Source: Mariniblastus sp.
GTDB taxonomy: Bacteria > Planctomycetota > Planctomycetia > Pirellulales > Pirellulaceae
NCBI GenBank assembly: GCA_029247405.1
Contig: JAQWLH010000138.1
Span: forward strand, 1-64,000
Direction of reading: 5' to 3'
Length of the DNA stretch: 64,000 bases
Shown: in pieces, positions 18,447 through 27,813 of the stretch
How the letters are laid out: every line of letters starts with the position of its first letter
How positions within the stretch are numbered: the first letter of the stretch is position 1
The notes under the pieces: generated by a model
What the model was told of the DNA's origin: nothing
Databases searched by the model: none
The model's input: only the letters and a program-made list of their open reading frames with translations
Made by a program: the position numbers and the translations under genes

Positions 18447-18932
18447 ATGAAAGAACTAATCATGCAGCCATGGCCCTGGTGGGTCTCTGGAATACTAATT
18501 GGGTTGATTGTTCCCGCTTTACAGATCCTTGCAGGTAAGGGTTTTGGAATTTCAACCAGCCTGCAACAAGTTGGAGCGATGTGCACTGCGGGCTACGGGC
18601 CAGACTACCTAAAAAACCATAACCGACGCGGAAGCATGTGGACTCTGATCTTTGTGATGGGAATTGCAATCGGCGGCTTCATCGCGACACAATTCCTGTC
18701 GGCTAACTCCAATCCATTTTTACCGGAGAGTTATCACACAGTTGGTGGCATTGTCCGGCTGGTGGTCGGCGGTTTTCTCATCGGGTTTGGTGCACGCTAT
18801 GCCGGCGGATGCACCTCCGGTCATGCGATCAATGGCATCTCCAATCTTAATTGGCCCAGTTTGGTTGCCACAATTTTCTTTTTCGTCGGTGGCCTGACCG
18901 TAACCTGGGTACTGGGAAGTCTCATCTTTTAG
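18447..18932 (+). CDS. YeeE/YedE-family membrane protein (half 1)
   Basis: A 161-residue protein of four hydrophobic segments. The family's conserved cysteine motif is visible as GARYAGGCTSGHAINGI in the third segment. YeeE/YedE (TsuA-like) proteins import thiosulfate or other sulfur species through Cys-lined pores. This is one half; the next gene supplies the other. It is downstream of the persulfide dioxygenase gene and probably in the same transcription unit. Confidence 0.88.
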   Translation: MKELIMQPWPWWVSGILIGLIVPALQILAGKGFGISTSLQQVGAMCTAGYGPDYLKNHNRRGSMWTLIFVMGIAIGGFIATQFLSANSNPFLPESYHTVGGIVRLVVGGFLIGFGARYAGGCTSGHAINGISNLNWPSLVATIFFFVGGLTVTWVLGSLIF

Positions 18933-18987
18933 TCGCGCGATCCCTCGGGCGACCAGTTTCAGTACATATCATCCAAATGAGAATCCA

Positions 18988-19488
18988 ATGAATGCCGTTT
19001 CCTTCAAAGAGAAACCTACAACTGAGATAAGAACAGTGACACAACCAGCCGGGATGTCGATGCGTGGATATCTCAGTGTGTTCGTAACTGGGATTAGTCT
19101 GGGTATTGTTTTCGTCAAATCCGAGATCACTTCTTGGCAACGTGTCCATGACATGTTTCTCTTGAGGGAATTGCACATGTATCTGATCATTGGGGTGGGC
19201 ATTTTCGTCGCGATGATCAGCATGCTGGCGATCAAAAAGTTCAAAGTCAAATCACTAAACGGCAAGCCGATCAAGTACAAACCCAAACCGATTCACAAGG
19301 GTGTAATTTTTGGAGGCATGATATTTGGTGCTGGTTGGGCCATCACAGGTGCTTGCCCCGGTCCGATCTACGCTCAAATTGGCGGGGGCGAATACTACGC
19401 GCTGTTCACTTGGGCCGGAGCAATGCTGGGCATGTTTGCGTTTGCATTTCTAAAACCCAAACTGTTAATGTCATCATCGCGTTGCTGA
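18988..19488 (+). CDS. YeeE/YedE-family membrane protein (half 2)
   Basis: A 166-residue membrane protein with a cytoplasmic N-terminal stretch and about four membrane segments. The conserved element GAGWAITGACPGPIYAQIGGG matches the second-half signature of YeeE/YedE transporters. Paired with the preceding gene it would form a split two-subunit sulfur transporter. The two genes are 55 bases apart, and SulP starts 29 bases after this one ends. Confidence 0.88.
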   Translation: MNAVSFKEKPTTEIRTVTQPAGMSMRGYLSVFVTGISLGIVFVKSEITSWQRVHDMFLLRELHMYLIIGVGIFVAMISMLAIKKFKVKSLNGKPIKYKPKPIHKGVIFGGMIFGAGWAITGACPGPIYAQIGGGEYYALFTWAGAMLGMFAFAFLKPKLLMSSSRC

Positions 19489-19517
19489 TCGTTGTCAGCA
19501 TCTTTTGAAAATGAATC

Positions 19518-21320
19518 ATGAATTTGCCAAAGTGGATCCAACGAATATCGCCGCTGGCTGCATCTCTACCACGTTACTCGCGTAAAATGCTCGCAGGGGA
19601 TCTGGTTGCGGGGTTAGTTGTCGCGGTCATGTTGGTTCCGCAAGCCATGGCTTATGCGATGCTCGCTGGATTGCCACCCGAAGTCGGTTTGTACGCGAGT
19701 ATCGCTCCCTTGGTTCTCTACAGTTTGTTGGGGACGAGCAACGCGCTGGCGATCGGTCCAGTTGCGATGGTTTCACTGCTGGTTTTTGCGGGTGTCGGCG
19801 AATTAGCCTCACCTGGCAGTCCTGAATTCATCAGCTACTGCCTGACTCTGGCTTTACTGATTGGAGTGCTGCAGATCGCCATGGCCGTGTTTCGCCTTGG
19901 CTTTTTGGTCAACTTTATCAGTCACCCTGTCTTGATTGGATTCACCAGTGCGGCGGCAGTTGTGATTGGCTTTAGCCAACTCAAGCATCTATTGGGAATC
20001 TCCGTCGAACGTAGCCATTATCCGTTTGAACTCATGGCTAACACGATCACGAAGATTGGATCGACCAACACAACCACTCTGACGATTGGCCTCGCAAGCT
20101 GCTTGTTATTGGCTCTATTCGCCTACGGACTTAAACCGCTTTTGATGAAATTAGGGCTCCGCGAAGAATCGGCGACCACCCTTTCTAAACTGGGGCCTTT
20201 GTTGGCAGTAATGATTGCTTCTTGGGTGGTCTTCAAGGGCCAGCTCCAGCAAACCCGCTCCGTCAGCATTGTTGGAAACATACCCTCAGGTTTGCCGGGA
20301 TTCACGCTGCCCGATTTAAATTGGTCAACGATCCGCTCATTGCTGCCACTGGCTCTGGTCATCACCGTGGTTGGCTATTTGGAAAGTATTTCTGTGGCGA
20401 TGGCCTTGGCGAGTCGGAAGCGGGAAAAGATCAACGCCAATCGAGAACTGCTGGCCCTGGGGATCGCCGATGTGGGAGCTGCTTTTACCGGGGGCTACCC
20501 CGTCACCGGAGGTTTTAGTCGGTCAATGGTCAATTACTCTGCCGGCGTAAGGTCACCGCTAGGAGCCATCTTGACTGCTATCTTCGTTGCAATTTCGGTG
20601 ATGTTTTTGACGCCCTGGTTCGTTTCTATTCCCAAGGCAGTTCTTGGAGCAATCATCATTGTCGCCGTTGCCCCGCTGATTGATTTCAAGACCCCAGTCA
20701 AACTTTGGCGTTACAGCCGGCCGGATGCCATCGCATGCGTTGCGACTTTTTTCGCGGTCATGGTCATGGGAATCGAGAATGGAATTCTGATCGGTGTGGC
20801 AACAACGATCGTCACGTTGATGGGAAAAATAAGCCGGCCTCACATCGTCGAAGTGGGCCAAGTCGGCCTCAACGGTAGTTTTCGAAATAGTTCCCGCTAC
20901 GACGTCGACCTTACCAGTGGTGTGCTCGCGCTTCGAATTGATGAAAGTTTAAATTTTGCCAACGCCCAATACCTTGAGACGTACGTCATCGAGTCAATTT
21001 CAAATCGCCCTGACGTCAAACAAGTCTTATTGATTTCCAGCGGTATCAACGATATTGACGCAACTGGCTTGGAAGTCCTCGAGACGATCCATCAGGAGTT
21101 GGCCGAGGTAGGAGTTGAATTCTACCTGTCCGACGTCAAGGGGCTGGTGCTCGACCGATTTCAATTGGCCGGCTATGGGGAAGAATTCTTGAATGAGCAT
21201 ATTTTTCCCACTGCGGCTGAAGCAATTCGCCGCTTGAGAACCCGCAACGGCGAACCGGCACAACCGGCATCACCCTCGGCGAAGAAACAACGCCCGTGCG
21301 AAACCGCGCACAAGTTCTAG
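19518..21320 (+). CDS. SulP family anion permease with STAS domain
   Basis: A 600-residue SulP/SLC26 transporter. It opens with a cytosolic helix, then the conserved VAVMLVPQAMAYAMLAGLPP, ALAIGPVAMVSLLV and GGYPVTGGFSRSMVNYSAG segments across about 10-14 membrane helices. The C-terminal STAS domain lies at about residues 465-575 (GVLALRIDESLNFANAQYLE ... SGINDIDATGLEVLE). Substrates of the family include sulfate and bicarbonate; sulfate or sulfite export is favoured here by the persulfide and YeeE neighbours. Confidence 0.92.
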   Translation: MNLPKWIQRISPLAASLPRYSRKMLAGDLVAGLVVAVMLVPQAMAYAMLAGLPPEVGLYASIAPLVLYSLLGTSNALAIGPVAMVSLLVFAGVGELASPGSPEFISYCLTLALLIGVLQIAMAVFRLGFLVNFISHPVLIGFTSAAAVVIGFSQLKHLLGISVERSHYPFELMANTITKIGSTNTTTLTIGLASCLLLALFAYGLKPLLMKLGLREESATTLSKLGPLLAVMIASWVVFKGQLQQTRSVSIVGNIPSGLPGFTLPDLNWSTIRSLLPLALVITVVGYLESISVAMALASRKREKINANRELLALGIADVGAAFTGGYPVTGGFSRSMVNYSAGVRSPLGAILTAIFVAISVMFLTPWFVSIPKAVLGAIIIVAVAPLIDFKTPVKLWRYSRPDAIACVATFFAVMVMGIENGILIGVATTIVTLMGKISRPHIVEVGQVGLNGSFRNSSRYDVDLTSGVLALRIDESLNFANAQYLETYVIESISNRPDVKQVLLISSGINDIDATGLEVLETIHQELAEVGVEFYLSDVKGLVLDRFQLAGYGEEFLNEHIFPTAAEAIRRLRTRNGEPAQPASPSAKKQRPCETAHKF

Positions 21321-21433
21321 AAAACGCCTTTCAAAAAACGCCTATCTCAAACGGCATGGGGTTTGCACCAACTTCACTCCTCCTCATAACGATTGGATGC
21401 TCTATCCACATGAGTCACAAAAAGAAAGATTTT

Positions 21434-21604
21434 ATGTACGACAAAAAACTTACCCAGGGACAATTCTCACTATTAATTGGCATCGTCGCCATGCTTGTTT
21501 GGAATTCACAGGCAGCGATTCCATTCGCATTTCTGTGCTTCGCCACAGGCATCTGCTTGATTTTAACAACGATTACACAGCGCCTGGATCTGCCAAATCA
21601 CTAA
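21434..21604 (+). CDS. Small membrane protein, unknown function
   Basis: A candidate of 56 residues beginning MYDKKLTQGQFSLLIGIVAM with two hydrophobic segments and a polar tail. ATG 21434 is preceded by AAAGAAAG at a workable distance; the frame extends upstream to 21296 but overlaps the SulP end. No family is recognised. It lies just before the decayed MgtC-like sequence. The coding call is tentative. Confidence 0.4.
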   Translation: MYDKKLTQGQFSLLIGIVAMLVWNSQAAIPFAFLCFATGICLILTTITQRLDLPNH

Positions 21605-21874
21605 TCGACAATTGCCGTTTTTGGAAAACTGGACCTTGCCTTGGCGATCGGTCTGCTTGTCGGTCTGCAAAGTGAAAAGACTGATGTGACGCGGGCGGGG
21701 GCAAAGACGTTTGCGTTGTTCAGCCTGGGGTGCAACTTCGGCATTACTGGAAAAACACTTTGCTTCTGGCGGCCGGAGGATGGCAGCGCAAATTAACGCT
21801 TGTTCGTGCGAGTGGGATTGCTATTTTTAATTCCAACCGGAGGTGAAGTTTTGTTATCCTCATTTGCCAATTGA
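21605..21874 (+). pseudogene. Remnant of MgtC/SapB (DUF4010-like) membrane protein
   Basis: The plus strand from 21629 reads LDLALAIGLLVGLQSEK and TRAGAKTFALFSLG, which is the N-terminal MgtC/SapB signature (small-residue helix, GL-x-x-E, then RAG-x-x-TFAL). After FSLG the expected continuation appears only in another frame, as GATSALLEKHF, so a frameshift has occurred. A third frame later reads FVRVGLLFLIP up to TGA at 21872-21874. No full-length copy is in the window. It is a short broken relic with no start codon that I can support. Confidence 0.6.
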
Positions 21875-22010
21875 ATATCCAGAGACCCCGCTTTCGCTGA
21901 AACCGAATTGCGTTGGGTGCTCATCATTGAGAGTTTGCTGCAATCGAAGCCCAGCAACAATTCTCAGATTACTCAGTGACTTTCGCCGGTCGCTCCCTCG
22001 TCAAAACCGA

Positions 22011-22184
22011 TCAGTCCTCTTTATCTTTCGCTGAATCTTTGACCTCCACGTCATCGTAGAGCATTCGTCTCGACGGCGTTTCCAAATCGTCAAATTGCCC
22101 ATTTCGAACTTGGATCACAAATACAATGACGGCCAGCAAAGCGATCCCAAGCGCTACCGGCAGAGCAATATAAAGAACGCTCAT
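22011..22184 (-). CDS. ccoS: cbb3 oxidase maturation protein CcoS
   Basis: A 57-residue protein. It starts MSVLYIALPVALGIALLAVI, one membrane helix, then FVIQVRNGQFDDLETPSRRM and a charged tail ending KDKED. The helix-then-GQFDDL-x-TP pattern is the CcoS/FixS signature. It assists assembly of cbb3 oxidase, probably heme/copper insertion into CcoN. Its ATG overlaps the ccoI stop by four bases (ATGA), showing translational coupling. Reverse-strand reading gives this frame clearly. Confidence 0.9.
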   Translation of the reverse strand: MSVLYIALPVALGIALLAVIVFVIQVRNGQFDDLETPSRRMLYDDVEVKDSAKDKED

Positions 22185-24733
22185 TGTTTAGCCTTTTCCT
22201 TCGGGGTCGCCCCTGATGTTAGTGAGAGGGCCACTACCGAGAGCGAACTGATCGGCATCAAAATGGCAGCCACCAAGGGGTTGATGAATCCGAAAAAAGC
22301 CAGTGATGCCCCACCGAGGTTATAACACAAAGAGATCGCTAAATTTTTTCGCATGGTTCGACCGGTACTTTGGCTGATTGCAATCAGTTTTAAAATTGGC
22401 TCCAAACCAGACTGGCCAAGATAAACAGGGGCAGCAGCCAAGCTCGCCTCGGCTCCATTTTTCACTGCAATACCAACACTCGCCGCCGCCAGCGCTGCAC
22501 TGTCGTTGACTCCATCCCCAACCATGATGACCGTCTGAGATTCGTTGGATTTCTTTTTCTGATGGAAGGGGGCCAAACTTCTCTGAATGACTTCTACTTT
22601 TTGCTCCGGACTCACTCCTCCCAAGACCAACGATTCTTCGATCGACAATTGTTTAGCCACGTGCTTGACGATCGTGGGATGGTCACCGGAAAGAATCCCC
22701 ACCTTCCAACCCTCTGATTTGAGCTGATCAATCGCGGAGCAGGTTTCTTTTCGGATCCGATCGCCCAATGCTGCAATCGCAACAATGGCTCCATCAACCG
22801 CGACCAAGCAAGGCGAAAAATTTTCTTGAAGGATTTGCTCTAATCTTCGTTGATGCCTGCGGGCGATCTTCACGCCCTGTTCCACAAATAAGTTCTCGCT
22901 ACCGATCAAGACTTGACGCCCATCAACCACGCCTTCCATCCCAAGACCCGTATGTTCTGAGATGTCGACCACATTCATGGGTTGAGGAGACTGGAACCAT
23001 GGCACCTCAGAACGTTTCGCCCGCTGACCGGTGTCGAGCGTGTCATTCGCAAAATCGACGATCGCTCTGGCGACTGGATGCGTTGACTTTCCCTCCAAGG
23101 CAGCCGCTGTCGGCAACCAGCGAGTATCGCCGAACCATTTGGAAACCGTTAAATGTCCCTCGGTCAACGTTCCAGTTTTGTCCAACCAAATCATGCCCGG
23201 TTGACGCAGCGACTGAAGGACATCTCCTCCCTTAATCATGATACGTTGTCTCGCGGCGCGGCCAATCGCAACAGAAATCGCTAAAGGTGTCGCCAGGGCG
23301 AGTGCACAAGGGCACGCCACGATCAACAGCGCGACCGTTCGTTCAACGGCCACATCAACATCAAACCAAATCCAGGAAAACAACGTCACGCAAGCCAAGG
23401 CGATCACCGCGAGGACAAAATGACCACCAATTCGATCCGCCCATTGGACCACCAGAGGTTTATCGAGGGAGGCCTGCTCTACCAACTCCACAATCTTGCT
23501 CAAACGCGTATCCGCACCTGTCGCGATCGCACGAATCGTAACAACAGAGGTTTCGTTGATCGTACCGGCGGAGACAGATTGCCCCGGGCCTTTGTCCAAC
23601 CATCTCGACTCGCCCGACAAAATAGACTCATCGACCTGTGTTGAGCCGTGGAGAATTTCACCGTCAACGGGAAACAAATCACCACTCAGAATTTCCAATT
23701 CGTCATCTTTTTGAATCAGGTCAACGGACGTTTCTACAGGTTGACCATCCACCAGCTTTCGGGTCCGCTGCGGTGTAAGCCGATACAACATTTCCACGGA
23801 GTCAGCAGCACGGCTTTGCTGGCGAAACTGAATCCAACGCCCAACAAGCAAAAGAAAAATCAGCACCGAGAGGGAGTCGAAATAGATTTCACCCGTCCCT
23901 CGAATCACATTGATCACTCCGGCCAAAGTTCCCACTGACAATCCGAGGGCAATCGGCAGATCCATATGCGGTGTTCGAGTTCGAATCGCACTGATCGCCC
24001 CCTGCAAAAAGATCCTTCCGGGCCACAACAGCGCCAACACCCCCGCAAGACAACTTGCGACGCGAAACATCTGACTCATCCCACTGGACATGTAGGAAAA
24101 CATGCCAAGGTAAAGCGCCGCTGAAATGATCATATTATTTCCAGCAGCCGCCGCCGCGATTCCAATTCGCGACAAATGTCGGCGGTTTTCGCGCTGAAAC
24201 CGATGACTGGATTCGCTTTCGCGAATCGGACTGGGTGAGTAACCAAGTCGGTGCAGGGTTGTGGCGATTTGGGACAGCTTGATTTGCTCAATTTGCCATC
24301 GGATCGCAACCGTCCCTTTTGACCAGTTCACCGTTGCACTCAAAACCCCCGGGGCAATCGTGGGAAGTTTTTCGAGCAGCCAAACACAAGCTCCACAGTG
24401 AATTCCGTCGAGAGCCAGCGTCATTAAAGAAGTCGTATTATCGGCCTGCGTGGCATACTTTTTCAGAAAGACCGCTTCATCCATTTCAGAAAATCGACTG
24501 GCAATCCTGTCTCGTTTCTGCAGCGTCTGGCGAGCGCTGTCAGACTCGACCATACGATAAAACGACTCCAAGCCACTCGAATGAATCAACTGAAAAGCAG
24601 TTCGACAGCCATGGCAGCAGAACTGATCGACTTGAGTTGCCTCAATCAACCCAAGGGGCACAGGTAATCCGCAATGGCGACACTTGTGGTCAGTCGTTGG
24701 CGTATTGGAGGGGGTAATGTTTTCGATGATCAT
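22181..24733 (-). CDS. ccoI: Copper-translocating P-type ATPase CcoI (FixI)
   Basis: An 850-residue P1B-type ATPase. It has an N-terminal CRHCGLP zinc-finger-like element and a CCHGC motif, an HMA-like domain with HCGACVW, the TGES-type actuator (LSGESR), CPCALALATP in the metal-transport helix, DKTGTLTEG, and GDGVNDSAAL. It exports or delivers copper to the CuB site of cbb3 oxidase. It overlaps safE by four bases upstream and ccoS by four bases downstream, as in other cco clusters. Confidence 0.95.
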   Translation of the reverse strand: MIIENITPSNTPTTDHKCRHCGLPVPLGLIEATQVDQFCCHGCRTAFQLIHSSGLESFYRMVESDSARQTLQKRDRIASRFSEMDEAVFLKKYATQADNTTSLMTLALDGIHCGACVWLLEKLPTIAPGVLSATVNWSKGTVAIRWQIEQIKLSQIATTLHRLGYSPSPIRESESSHRFQRENRRHLSRIGIAAAAAGNNMIISAALYLGMFSYMSSGMSQMFRVASCLAGVLALLWPGRIFLQGAISAIRTRTPHMDLPIALGLSVGTLAGVINVIRGTGEIYFDSLSVLIFLLLVGRWIQFRQQSRAADSVEMLYRLTPQRTRKLVDGQPVETSVDLIQKDDELEILSGDLFPVDGEILHGSTQVDESILSGESRWLDKGPGQSVSAGTINETSVVTIRAIATGADTRLSKIVELVEQASLDKPLVVQWADRIGGHFVLAVIALACVTLFSWIWFDVDVAVERTVALLIVACPCALALATPLAISVAIGRAARQRIMIKGGDVLQSLRQPGMIWLDKTGTLTEGHLTVSKWFGDTRWLPTAAALEGKSTHPVARAIVDFANDTLDTGQRAKRSEVPWFQSPQPMNVVDISEHTGLGMEGVVDGRQVLIGSENLFVEQGVKIARRHQRRLEQILQENFSPCLVAVDGAIVAIAALGDRIRKETCSAIDQLKSEGWKVGILSGDHPTIVKHVAKQLSIEESLVLGGVSPEQKVEVIQRSLAPFHQKKKSNESQTVIMVGDGVNDSAALAAASVGIAVKNGAEASLAAAPVYLGQSGLEPILKLIAISQSTGRTMRKNLAISLCYNLGGASLAFFGFINPLVAAILMPISSLSVVALSLTSGATPKEKAKQ

Positions 24734-25545
24734 TTTGAATCCACGTTGTCCAGTGTTTCACTGGAAGACGATTCACCGCCTGAACCGTCACTACAACAAG
24801 GCAACTCAGAATGGTCAATTTCTTTGACTTGCTCCGTCAATGCTTCAGCACCTTGCACGATCGTGGGAGCCTGATTCAACAAGATGGGAGCGCGAAACGT
24901 CAACGTAAACACTCCCAACAGAATAACCAGACTCGCCATCATCACAGGCACCTGTTTCTGAACCCCTTGGCTAATCTTGTGAAAGCCGAGCATCAGCGCA
25001 GCCATAATGGGAACGGTACCCGCCCAAAACACAACCATCAACAGTGTGCCCCAAAAGGGACTTCCGGTGCCAGCTGCGGTTACCGCAAACGTATAAAGCC
25101 AGCCACACGGCATCAGGCTCGTGAGCATACCGATTGTCATCGCCCGTGGTAACGGCTTCATCTGTTTGGTTTTCGCAAACCCCGCTTGCAACATTTTGTT
25201 CACCGGACTCAACACAGGCGGCAGGCGAAGCCTCATCCCAAAGTGTCTCGCCAACGCAATCACGCCGACTAAAATCATCAACGCTCCAGCAACGTAAGTC
25301 GCCGTTTGTTGCCATGCGACAAAAGATGTCCCCTGATTCAATGCTAAACCGAGTGAACCAAAAATAAACCCGACGATAGAATACGAAACCAGTCGACCAG
25401 CACTGTAGGCGACCGTTGGCACGACCGCCGCTTGACGTTTCTCTGGATCCGCACCGGCAATCAAAGCAAACGGGCCACACATACCAACGCAATGCAGGCT
25501 GCCCAACAGGCTGGCGACAAGAACAGTTCCAAGCAAAACGAGCAT
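24730..25545 (-). CDS. Sulfite exporter TauE/SafE-like (UreH domain) membrane protein
   Basis: A 271-residue integral membrane protein of about six helices with the family's opening GSLHCVGMCGPFALI and a mid-protein LTSLMPCGWLYTFA. In cbb3 clusters this family sits between ccoH and ccoI and is thought to help metal supply or assembly. The C-terminus ends with a short polar, Cys-containing tail (PCCSDGSGG). It overlaps ccoI by four bases and lies one base after ccoH. Confidence 0.9.
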   Translation of the reverse strand: MLVLLGTVLVASLLGSLHCVGMCGPFALIAGADPEKRQAAVVPTVAYSAGRLVSYSIVGFIFGSLGLALNQGTSFVAWQQTATYVAGALMILVGVIALARHFGMRLRLPPVLSPVNKMLQAGFAKTKQMKPLPRAMTIGMLTSLMPCGWLYTFAVTAAGTGSPFWGTLLMVVFWAGTVPIMAALMLGFHKISQGVQKQVPVMMASLVILLGVFTLTFRAPILLNQAPTIVQGAEALTEQVKEIDHSELPCCSDGSGGESSSSETLDNVDSK

Positions 25546-25546
25546 C

Positions 25547-26080
25547 TCAATGTGCCTTCAACAAACTAAGGAACGTTCGTTTTTCGATCTGAAGCACATG
25601 CTCGTTGACGACCGCAACCCCACTGAACTGCCAGTTTCCTTCATTGCGAACCTGAACCTGAGTTGAGTAAATTCCCGGTTCAATTTCAGTAAATTCAAGA
25701 TTTTGAACCTCGGCAGCTTTTCCCCGATGAAACGCGCGGACTTCAACTTTTGCATTCTCAACCGGTGCCTTATTTCGATCCGTCAGCTCCAAACTTATCG
25801 TTCGATTACCCCGAACATCACCGGTCGGCGCGATTTCAAGTGTTGAGATCCAACCGAGTGCGTCGCTGGCACGCTGCTGTGCCTGCAAATCATCCCATCG
25901 CAACGCCTGCTCGTCGTACCCAGCGACAACCGCATGCGAGGAGTCTCGTGAAGTGATAAGAATTGCAACGGTCCAGATGGCCGCTTGAATCAGGAAAAAA
26001 GATAAAATGAATCCCGTCCAGATAAGTTGCGTCGTTTTTTCTTTTCTTGGCAGCGGAATAGAATTCATGGTCGTTTTCAT
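25547..26080 (-). CDS. ccoH: FixH/CcoH family cbb3 assembly protein
   Basis: A 177-residue protein with one N-terminal membrane helix (about 20-45) and a periplasmic beta-rich domain containing ISLELTDRNKAPVENAKVEV and FTEIEPGIYSTQVQV, the FixH pattern. It is required for stable cbb3 oxidase assembly. A TTG three bases before ATG 26080 could be used; no clear ribosome-binding site is visible for either. It comes directly before safE. Confidence 0.88.
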   Translation of the reverse strand: MKTTMNSIPLPRKEKTTQLIWTGFILSFFLIQAAIWTVAILITSRDSSHAVVAGYDEQALRWDDLQAQQRASDALGWISTLEIAPTGDVRGNRTISLELTDRNKAPVENAKVEVRAFHRGKAAEVQNLEFTEIEPGIYSTQVQVRNEGNWQFSGVAVVNEHVLQIEKRTFLSLLKAH

Positions 26081-26207
26081 CAAGATTAAAAAGTCTAAGC
26101 GAACATAACCAAACCCGATCGCAGGGCGATTCCGATCCGTTTATTTTACATGAACGACCGGTAAGGCTTGGCTTTGATTGTTTTCTACTTCGATTATCGT
26201 CGGAATT

Positions 26208-27596
26208 TTAGTTGTAAGGGCCGACCAGTTTGAAACTCAAGGTTCTGGACACTTCGTTGCCGTTTTCGCAGGTCAATTGCAAGTCAGCCCGACCCAGCAC
26301 AAACACATCACGAGGGGCAATGATACTCACGTGAAACGTTTTAGTTTCTCTTGGTTGGAGTTGTAATTGATCTTCCCGAAAATCAATTGTCGCGCTCGCT
26401 GGCTCCTCGACTCTGGCAGCAAAACTCATAACCTCATCGGTCCGATTGGTCAGTTTAAGCTTCAACAGATTTCTCACCTGGCCGTCTTCAGTCAACGTGT
26501 GTGGATTGCCCGGTTCACGAAGCACAATTGCATCAAACGATTTGGACGCCAGAAAAACTGCCAAAAAGGCCACGATGATGCCTACCAGCAAAAGTGGATA
26601 AATGATCGTCCTTGCTCGAATCAGGCCTGCCGCTAAACCACGATCCCGTGCCTGAGAGCTATAGCGTATTAAATTTGGTTCGCGCCCTACCTTTTTCATC
26701 ACAAGATTACAGGCGTCAATGCATTGCGTGCAGTTAATGCACTCCATTTGCAGACCTTCTCGAATGTCGATGCCAGTTGGGCAAGTGGAAACGCAGTTGC
26801 CACAATTGATGCAGTCCCCAAGTACGGGCAAACCGTCCACCTTGCTTTTTTTGATCTTCCCGCGTGGTTCACCCCGGTTCTCGTCATAGGCAACAATCAC
26901 TGAATTCTGATCCAAAAGCACCGATTGAAATCGGCCATAAGGACAAGCGATCAGACACATCTGCTCGCGGAAATAACAGAAGTCAACCATCATCACAAAA
27001 GTAACAAATGACATTACAGCAAAAGGAACAGGATGATTGATAGGGGATTGCGTTACCCACTCGCTTAATCGGTCGACCCCGATGAAGTAAGCCAAGAAGG
27101 TGTTGGCGAGATAGACGCACAGGATGAAGTAAACAAAATATTTAGCGACGGTTCGCCAGCCAGCTATGTTTTTTTTATGTCCACCACGCCCCTTGGTCCC
27201 ATCAAACAATCTCTCCACAGGCCGGAACAAAAATTCCATGTAAACCGTTTGCGGACAGGCCCAGCCACACCAAACTCTGCCGAACAAGGCAGTGAACAAA
27301 AACACCGTCAACAACAAACCAACTACAAAGATCGTCAGCAAGACAGTGTCGGTCGGTAAAAATGTAAATCCCAAAATCGTGAAACGTCGCGATGCAATAT
27401 CAAGCAACACCAACGGTTTGCCCGCAAGTTTGATATACGGAACCAGAGTAAATATCGCAATCAAGACATATGAAAACAGACGCCGACGATTTAATAGCTT
27501 GCCCTTACTGAGCTTGGGCTTCAACCAACGCCGAGAACCATCAGCCTCGAGCGTGCTGAGCACATGTTCTTCGGGGGTGAGCATGGGTGAGTTCAT
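26208..27596 (-). CDS. ccoG: cbb3 oxidase accessory iron-sulfur protein CcoG (RdxA)
   Basis: A protein of about 462 residues. Five membrane helices carry the CGWACPQTVYMEFLFRP motif. Two ferredoxin [4Fe-4S] motifs follow (CINCGNCVSTCPTGID and CINCTQCIDAC), then a C-terminal Ig-like domain. CcoG is a cupric reductase that supplies Cu(I) for cbb3 assembly. The ATG at 27596 is preferred to one at 27617 because the next residues NSPMLTPEEHVLST give a usual start. A 217-base gap separates it from ccoP. Confidence 0.95.
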   Translation of the reverse strand: MNSPMLTPEEHVLSTLEADGSRRWLKPKLSKGKLLNRRRLFSYVLIAIFTLVPYIKLAGKPLVLLDIASRRFTILGFTFLPTDTVLLTIFVVGLLLTVFLFTALFGRVWCGWACPQTVYMEFLFRPVERLFDGTKGRGGHKKNIAGWRTVAKYFVYFILCVYLANTFLAYFIGVDRLSEWVTQSPINHPVPFAVMSFVTFVMMVDFCYFREQMCLIACPYGRFQSVLLDQNSVIVAYDENRGEPRGKIKKSKVDGLPVLGDCINCGNCVSTCPTGIDIREGLQMECINCTQCIDACNLVMKKVGREPNLIRYSSQARDRGLAAGLIRARTIIYPLLLVGIIVAFLAVFLASKSFDAIVLREPGNPHTLTEDGQVRNLLKLKLTNRTDEVMSFAARVEEPASATIDFREDQLQLQPRETKTFHVSIIAPRDVFVLGRADLQLTCENGNEVSRTLSFKLVGPYN

Positions 27597-27813
27597 GATG
27601 AACCAGAAATTCCGCAAATATCAGAGGTTAATTCGATTGATCAAGCGCTGGCAAAAAGGCACATTTTCGATTTAGCCTCATGCACAAGTGGCACCAGCTG
27701 ACATCTCAGCAAAAAGGTAATCGGCCCTTGAGACTGTCTCCTCAACCATCCCAATGCCTAGCAGCTATTTTGGTTGGCCTCGTAATTGAATTTTTCAACT
27801 TCCAAAGACCTGG

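Noticed and set aside
27618-27680. TTGATCAA near the ccoG start considered as an FNR box
   Set aside because: It lacks the four-base spacer of TTGAT-N4-ATCAA; no match found upstream of other stress genes.
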